From contig CM071570.1 of NCBI GenBank assembly GCA_036426205.1, positions 7,333,747-7,397,746 of the forward strand: DNA of 64,000 bases, given 5' to 3'. This DNA comes from Ascaphus truei (Eukaryota > Chordata > Amphibia > Anura > Ascaphidae). The notes under the pieces were generated by a model. The model saw only the letters and a program-made list of their open reading frames with translations, was not told where the DNA came from and searched no databases. The translations under genes were made by a program, and so were the position numbers. How positions within the stretch are numbered: position 1 is the stretch's first letter; each line of letters begins with the position of its first letter. Positions 59,017 to 64,000 of the stretch are shown here, piece by piece.

Positions 59017-61518
59017 GACACAAATAATACTTATTTACTGTATGTATCCCAAGGAGATTTCTTTCTAACAAGTTACCCGACTAGCCATACAGTACATATT
59101 TTGGGATGCTTTACCCTTGACAAAGAGCGTGGCAGATACCTGAAACATTGTGTTATTTCTTTTTTTACCACAGACGTTATTGAAGGAATGCTAACGTAAG
59201 CTTTGAGATGGCATCCTTGGAGTGGTGACTTCCTTCTTCAGAAGTCAATCGTGCCGCTGGTGGTTTGATGGCTGCCTGATGTATCACCTTAGTAAATTAG
59301 TGGAGTGGGTATATCAGTAGGGATGTGCGTAACTGACAATATTTGCTTTGCTGCTGTTCAATTGAACTTTCCAAAAAGTTGTGTACATTCGATTGCTAGC
59401 CTTTCATTTTAATGCCATGATGATTTCACATAGCTTTAAATAATGCAGCCTCAGTCCTTTGTCATGATAATCCTTTTTCGCTAAACTTTACCAATGCAGT
59501 TACTCACTTACGGACCTGAAGATGGAAGATTTTTCATGTCTTTGATAAATGGCACAATTTCACCTTTTGAGCTGCCACAAAAAGGCAAACACAATGTCTC
59601 ATTTATGCAATGGGATTTTAATGACTATGATGGCCATTCTGAGATGAAAATGTCAGGCTGGCAATAAGGAGCAATTTAATATTAAATCCATTTTTTAAGA
59701 GTTCACTTATAGTCATCACTTTACTGCATGAATTATGTATTTATATATTTAAAACTAATTAATTATTGAAATCCACCTCTTAAATCATTTCAACTCAATT
59801 CTTTGCACCTTCTTTGCACAATCTGAGATAAATACGTGTTTGTTTTTATTTTAAAACCGCAACATTATCTATCTGACATGAATTAATCTTCTTTGAAATA
59901 ATCCTCTTTCATACATTTTTTTGTTATTGCTGATGTTGAAAATGATAAGCAGTATTTTGAGTAAATATGCACCCTGTAAAGATGTCTGCTTTGATGAATA
60001 TAGATGTGTCGATGTTATTATTAAACATGCCAAGAGCTATCGAGTCTCATTCAGTAAATTAACAATTAATTCACCTACCACAGTAAGTCACTTAAAAAAT
60101 GTTTTATTACTTCAAGAACGCAGCTGAGTCTGATGAAAGATTGTGCACCAGAGCATTAACTTCTTCTTTTGTGTGACCCCACGTACTGATCATATCATGA
60201 TGGAGAAAGTATAGGAAGCTACTGTACAGAGTTTGTAGAACAGTGGAACCTGACCCAAGTCTGCATAACACAGTGGACCAAAAAGCATTTAGAAGTTAAG
60301 TTTTTAAAGTGCCAGTACTACAGGAGTTAACGTTTTTTCTTTAAGGTTTAGGAATTAGGGGTTGGATGCCATAAACGATAAACCTTTTAATGAAATAAAT
60401 AAGAGTTAATATTAAAGCACCTATCCTCCTGCTTGCTAAAATAAAGCAAATATTGTAAATGTTTTTGCGTCTTTTTATTTTTGTCGCGTCTGTAATTGTC
60501 TTTCTATACAAAATATTTTCAATTCTGCACACAAATAAACAAAAATGAAACATTCTTAAACTAGATTGAGGCCCGCTTCCTTCTTCTTATCAGATGGAAT
60601 TCTGGTGAAGGTTGATGGATCCTCAACTTTGACCCAAAGCAATGGATCCTCTGTTGACTGAAGAGCAGACTCCAGTGAGTAGTTATTCTTTCTTCTTCTT
60701 TTCTTGATGTCTTCTTTTTTGTCTTTCTTCTTCCAAATATTGACACTTCATCTTCTTCCTGTCAAATGAAATGTTCCAGGCTTGATATAAGGTCAGTGAC
60801 ATCACATTTGGCAGTCACGTGGTACATCCACCAATCTTATTGGCAACTATACCCTACTTAAGGCAAACATCTTACCTGATGGTGGGGTCACCTTGAGAAA
60901 GTATCATTGATGAAGAGAAATGTACACTGGTGCATGGTACGTGAAGTATGTCAAATCTGATGATGTCACCATAGCACGACCTCAGTGCATAGCTCGGACT
61001 AAGAGACTGGTTTTCTCCTGAAGCCGATATACACTAATAATTATATATTAATGTAACGGATACCACATAATACGGAAGGGATACCAACCTAGGATCCCCA
61101 GTGATATTAAGCTACATTCTAACAAGGCAACACATTTTACCAAATCATTCAGAGCATGCACTGCATCTATGGTCAGCATGATGCCAAATAGAAGCAATAG
61201 GTGACATTAAGAATATTATTCAGTGCTGTTTATGATTTGCTGTCTATAAGCATCAACCACTAAGGTATTTCCAAACAGTGAAACTACCACATGTGGTGGC
61301 ATCTTATATAGAACCACTTAATCTTTATCCAGGGAAACAGGATTGCAGCATTTAATATACATAGTGCTGTGTTTTACTCATTAAAACCAAAACTGTGGGC
61401 TATGCATTACAGTCCATTCTACACTTTCTGAAACAATAAGGGGTTAAAATGGGACGAAACCATATTTCCTGGAATAACTCCATTATTAGGAGCAATTGTT
61501 AATGTATTTTATTTGCCA
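59017..61518. other. Non-coding; possible conserved element and Penelope-type motifs
   Basis: 59420-59720 is repeat-free, TAAT-rich and reads like vertebrate conserved non-coding DNA (inference). TTGACAAAG...TGAAACATTG at 59114-59150 and TTGAGAAAG...GAGAAATG at 60892-60921 resemble the degenerate hammerhead-type words of the Penelope repeats. No gene is recognised. Confidence 0.3.
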
Positions 61519-62221
61519 TGTAACCCCTCGGCTACTAATCCTCTACCTACAGTAACACATAAGCCCTGGTACCAGTGCCAGCAGTGTTAGGGTTAAATCT
61601 ATGCCCTTGCTGCTGCAGCAGTAAATAACTCCCTTGAGTGACAAGAGGGGTGGGCTTAAGGCCTGGATAATGCCCTATCAGGGGCTCAGATCTAGGACCC
61701 TCCCCTGGGTACAAAAGGGGCTGCAGATCCAAATGTAGGCATAGTGTGGAAGTGTGGAACCAGGGCTCTGGTTCACCTTCCTTCCCCTCCCTAAGGGAGT
61801 GGGAACAGCTGCCTCATATTCCACCAGGGGATATGGAAGTCAGGGATAGACCTTTGGGGCCTCAAGCCCTGGGGGTTGAGTCCAGACACCCAAGAAAGAA
61901 CATGTAGGCTGACATGTACGCTGTGTATGCAGTAATTGCTGAATAAAGACCCAGATGCTGTTTATTATACTCCTGTCTGAGGCTGCAGTTCTTCAGGGGA
62001 GGGAAGAGTGTTTTCCACAAGGGACAGCAGCTATCTATGATAGGCCCTGTGGGAATGGAGGTGCTGTACCAAGAGAAAGAACCACCCAGCACTGACATCC
62101 TGTCCTGCTTGTTCCCAAATAACACCGGCGGATGCTCAGGGCCTTCCTGTGAACCAACAAGTAGCACCAACACCAGGTAACAACAGTGAATAAACCTTAG
62201 GGTGGGGGAATACGTGTTACA
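61519..62221 (+). repeat. Solo LTR-like element
   Basis: 703 bp with TGTAAC...GTTACA inverted ends. On plus, a TATA-like TACAAAAGG at about 61711 is followed by AATAAA at about 61943, in the order of a U3-R. No target duplication is evident (GCCA versus TTTA) and no PBS or PPT is visible, so it is either an old solo LTR or one end of a deleted element. The minus open frame 61862-62266 inside it is not supported. Confidence 0.6.
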
Positions 62222-63614
62222 TTTATTAACTCCAATACTAGGAGAAGGGTATAAGTACATGGCCATTATGCTATGTACAATCCAATTTTAATATAGGGAT
62301 GATATATGTTATATAAGCTACTATTGATATATACAGGGGATTGGATTCTGCATCAGCTGAATACTGGGGGTGCACTCAGGGATAATAGTACTTAGGAAAC
62401 TATGAGAAAACAGAGTCCCTGTTTGGATATGCACTCCACCTTATATGTGTAAATTATACATACTGCAAAGATATGGTGTGTACCACCTTCACTGATTTGA
62501 AATATTTTATTTATTATTGAACAAAAGGAAAACAAAAAAAGTAGATTAAAACTAAAACTCGCAACAGTGCATATTGTAGAACTGCAGGTCAATGTATAAT
62601 AATATTGTCCCTGCTAATACGAAACTGTGAACCTAACCTAACAGATGCCAGGTATAGCCTGATCTTGCCCACCATGGGCTAAACACAACAACCAATATCA
62701 TATATATATATATATATATATATAACATCTAATATACTATATAATATAATATATATTATATATACTAAAAACTATATATATATATAGTAGGTGTCATGAT
62801 ATTGTTGAACACATATTTTCCCTATTATTAATTGAGTCTGTTCACTCAGTAACTATATGTCTGTATGTTTAGTTTTGTCCCATTTATTTTAACTACTGTA
62901 TATACCCATTAAAGGTTACATTTTAATAAAGTCACAATTCTATGAATAGAGTACAATTCTAAGGGGGTCCCGTTCTTGTCTCGGCAAGTTTTTGTTTGCT
63001 ATTATTTCCATTAGGCACAAAAATATATTAAATCGATATACAGATAAACAGCCGTGGCTGGCATATTAAGATTCTAAAGTATGTAAAACCATAAAATCAC
63101 TTATCACAAATAGACATATGAGCATTTGACATATAGTGCATCTATAGCCATGTTCACTATTTTCTTCTACTTTTTGTAAGTTCTCAGAGAAGCAGCAATC
63201 ACTCTCCCCCCTCCTGCCTACCACCTACGTTTCTATTTCTTCTCCTCTCCCCTCTTCTCTCTTATCCATAAAAGTGTTAAGAGCACGACGCCTGCACACT
63301 CTGGCCCAGATCCATAAAAGGATGCTAAACTTGGATCTGGGCCTCTTGTCTGTCAATCTTTTAAAGCTGAGTGAGCTACCTCACCTCCACCTTGTCATAA
63401 TATGTGATCTCTTACAGCTGCAGAAGCCAGCCTCTCACTTAAGCTCTGTGCTGCATTCATTATTTCCACCATGGCCATAAGGTATGGGGAAACTGTTACA
63501 GATACTGCAGCTTTAGAGCTATTTGGAGCATGAAATAAAAAAATAGAGGAGTCAAAATGATATGTTTTGTAGAAATGTATACAGCAAAAACAAAATGCCT
63601 CTTGTGGGTCAATT
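62222..63614. other. AT-rich non-coding sequence with (TA)n
   Basis: (TA)n-rich at 62700-62786. A short hairpin 'ggcccagatcca'/'tggatctgggcc' lies at 63303-63344. No gene. Confidence 0.5.
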
Positions 63615-63770
63615 CGCTGTCTCAGACAGATCTGCAACCCTGCCTTTATCCATTATCGCTTATTCCCTAATGCTTTCACTGCAGCCAGGGATTCTGGGTA
63701 ATGACATGCAAATGAGCACTGCGTGAGTCACTCTTTACTTCTTAACCATTTTATCGTGGATCCCTCTAAG
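63615..63770 (+). mobile_element. MITE copy 3 (relative of the (TA)n-embedded MITE)
   Basis: Shares 'gacagatctgcaaccctgcc', 'ggattctgggtaatgacatg' and 'caaatgagcac' with 28171-28345, more diverged and without TA-repeat flanks. Confidence 0.65.
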
Positions 63771-64000
63771 CTTATGCCTGCCGCATTACACACATTTTCA
63801 GCACAGCGTGGGTTACAGAAGTGTGACATTTTTGCAGAAGATGGCAAACCAGGCCTTTTTTTTTTCTTTTTTCCTCACCCAAACTTTTTGGAATAATTAA
63901 AAAAATATAGCAAAATGTATTTGCCAAGCATTACATTAATTTGTAGGTCATATAACCATATACTTCAATTTTATAAACTGTTGACCACTATAACTCACAA

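Noticed and set aside
61862..62266. 134-residue minus frame
   Set aside because: Runs antisense through an LTR with plus-strand TATA and polyA signals.

Overview
This is vertebrate nuclear DNA, AT-rich and packed with transposons, and most likely from a frog or toad. The anuran call rests on recognised repeats: a widespread amphibian interspersed repeat at 50850-51168 (ending in a 'gaacttgatggacgtacgtc' block), the 'tagattgtaaactcttcggg' retroposon tail at 17.8 kb, Tx1/L1-type LINE remains, Penelope-like elements and amphibian-type MITEs. The species cannot be assigned. I found no intact host protein-coding gene, no rRNA or tRNA gene, and no bacterial or phage features. Long open frames over microsatellites and CT tracts are not genes.

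Layout. 0-2.6 kb: unrecognised DNA with a GC-rich, TA-flanked miniature transposon (975-1339) and a fold-back hairpin (2018-2255). 2.6-12.0 kb: a tandem LTR retrotransposon array on the minus strand (LTR-internal-LTR-internal-LTR) with a 4-bp target duplication, a polypurine tract and a primer-site-like sequence. Its only coding capacity is one long frame of about 950-1000 codons that I do not recognise and that has no reverse transcriptase. 12-18.5 kb: AT-rich sequence with an inverted repeat pair, tandem repeats and nested retroposons. 18.6-24.7 kb: a giant imperfect palindrome with two arms of about 3 kb. 25-35.7 kb: a 38-bp minisatellite, fold-back elements, a decayed intron-containing Tc1/mariner-like transposase (29.5-30.2 kb) and Penelope-type non-coding repeats. 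35.8-37.7 kb: the 3' part of an L1 ORF2. 38.5-38.9 kb: a compound tetranucleotide satellite with an assembly gap. 39.5-42.6 kb: a decayed two-gene DNA transposon, with a transposase on plus and a divergent BEN-like/coiled-coil gene on minus, itself hit by a second GC-rich element. 44.9-49.1 kb: a solo LTR, a (TA)n-targeted MITE and Penelope-like remains (RT and GIY-YIG C-terminal fragments). 50.8-53.0 kb: the anuran repeat, a 1.36-kb TIR element and an L1 tail. 55.1-57.3 kb: a possible decayed gene on minus, then on plus a diverged relative of the 3-10 kb LTR-element protein. 57.9-59.0 kb: a 1-kb near-perfect palindrome flanked by 14-bp direct repeats. 59-64 kb: mostly unrecognised, with one LTR-like element (61.5-62.2 kb) and a third MITE copy.

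The genes do not form a pathway. Each coding fragment belongs to a mobile element, and nearly all carry stops or frameshifts. The strongest candidate for something undescribed is the LTR-element protein family, seen three times in two lineages (near 3.6-6.2 kb, 7.8-10.7 kb and 56.0-57.2 kb). Next are the two-gene Tc1-like element and the TSD-flanked snap-back palindrome.
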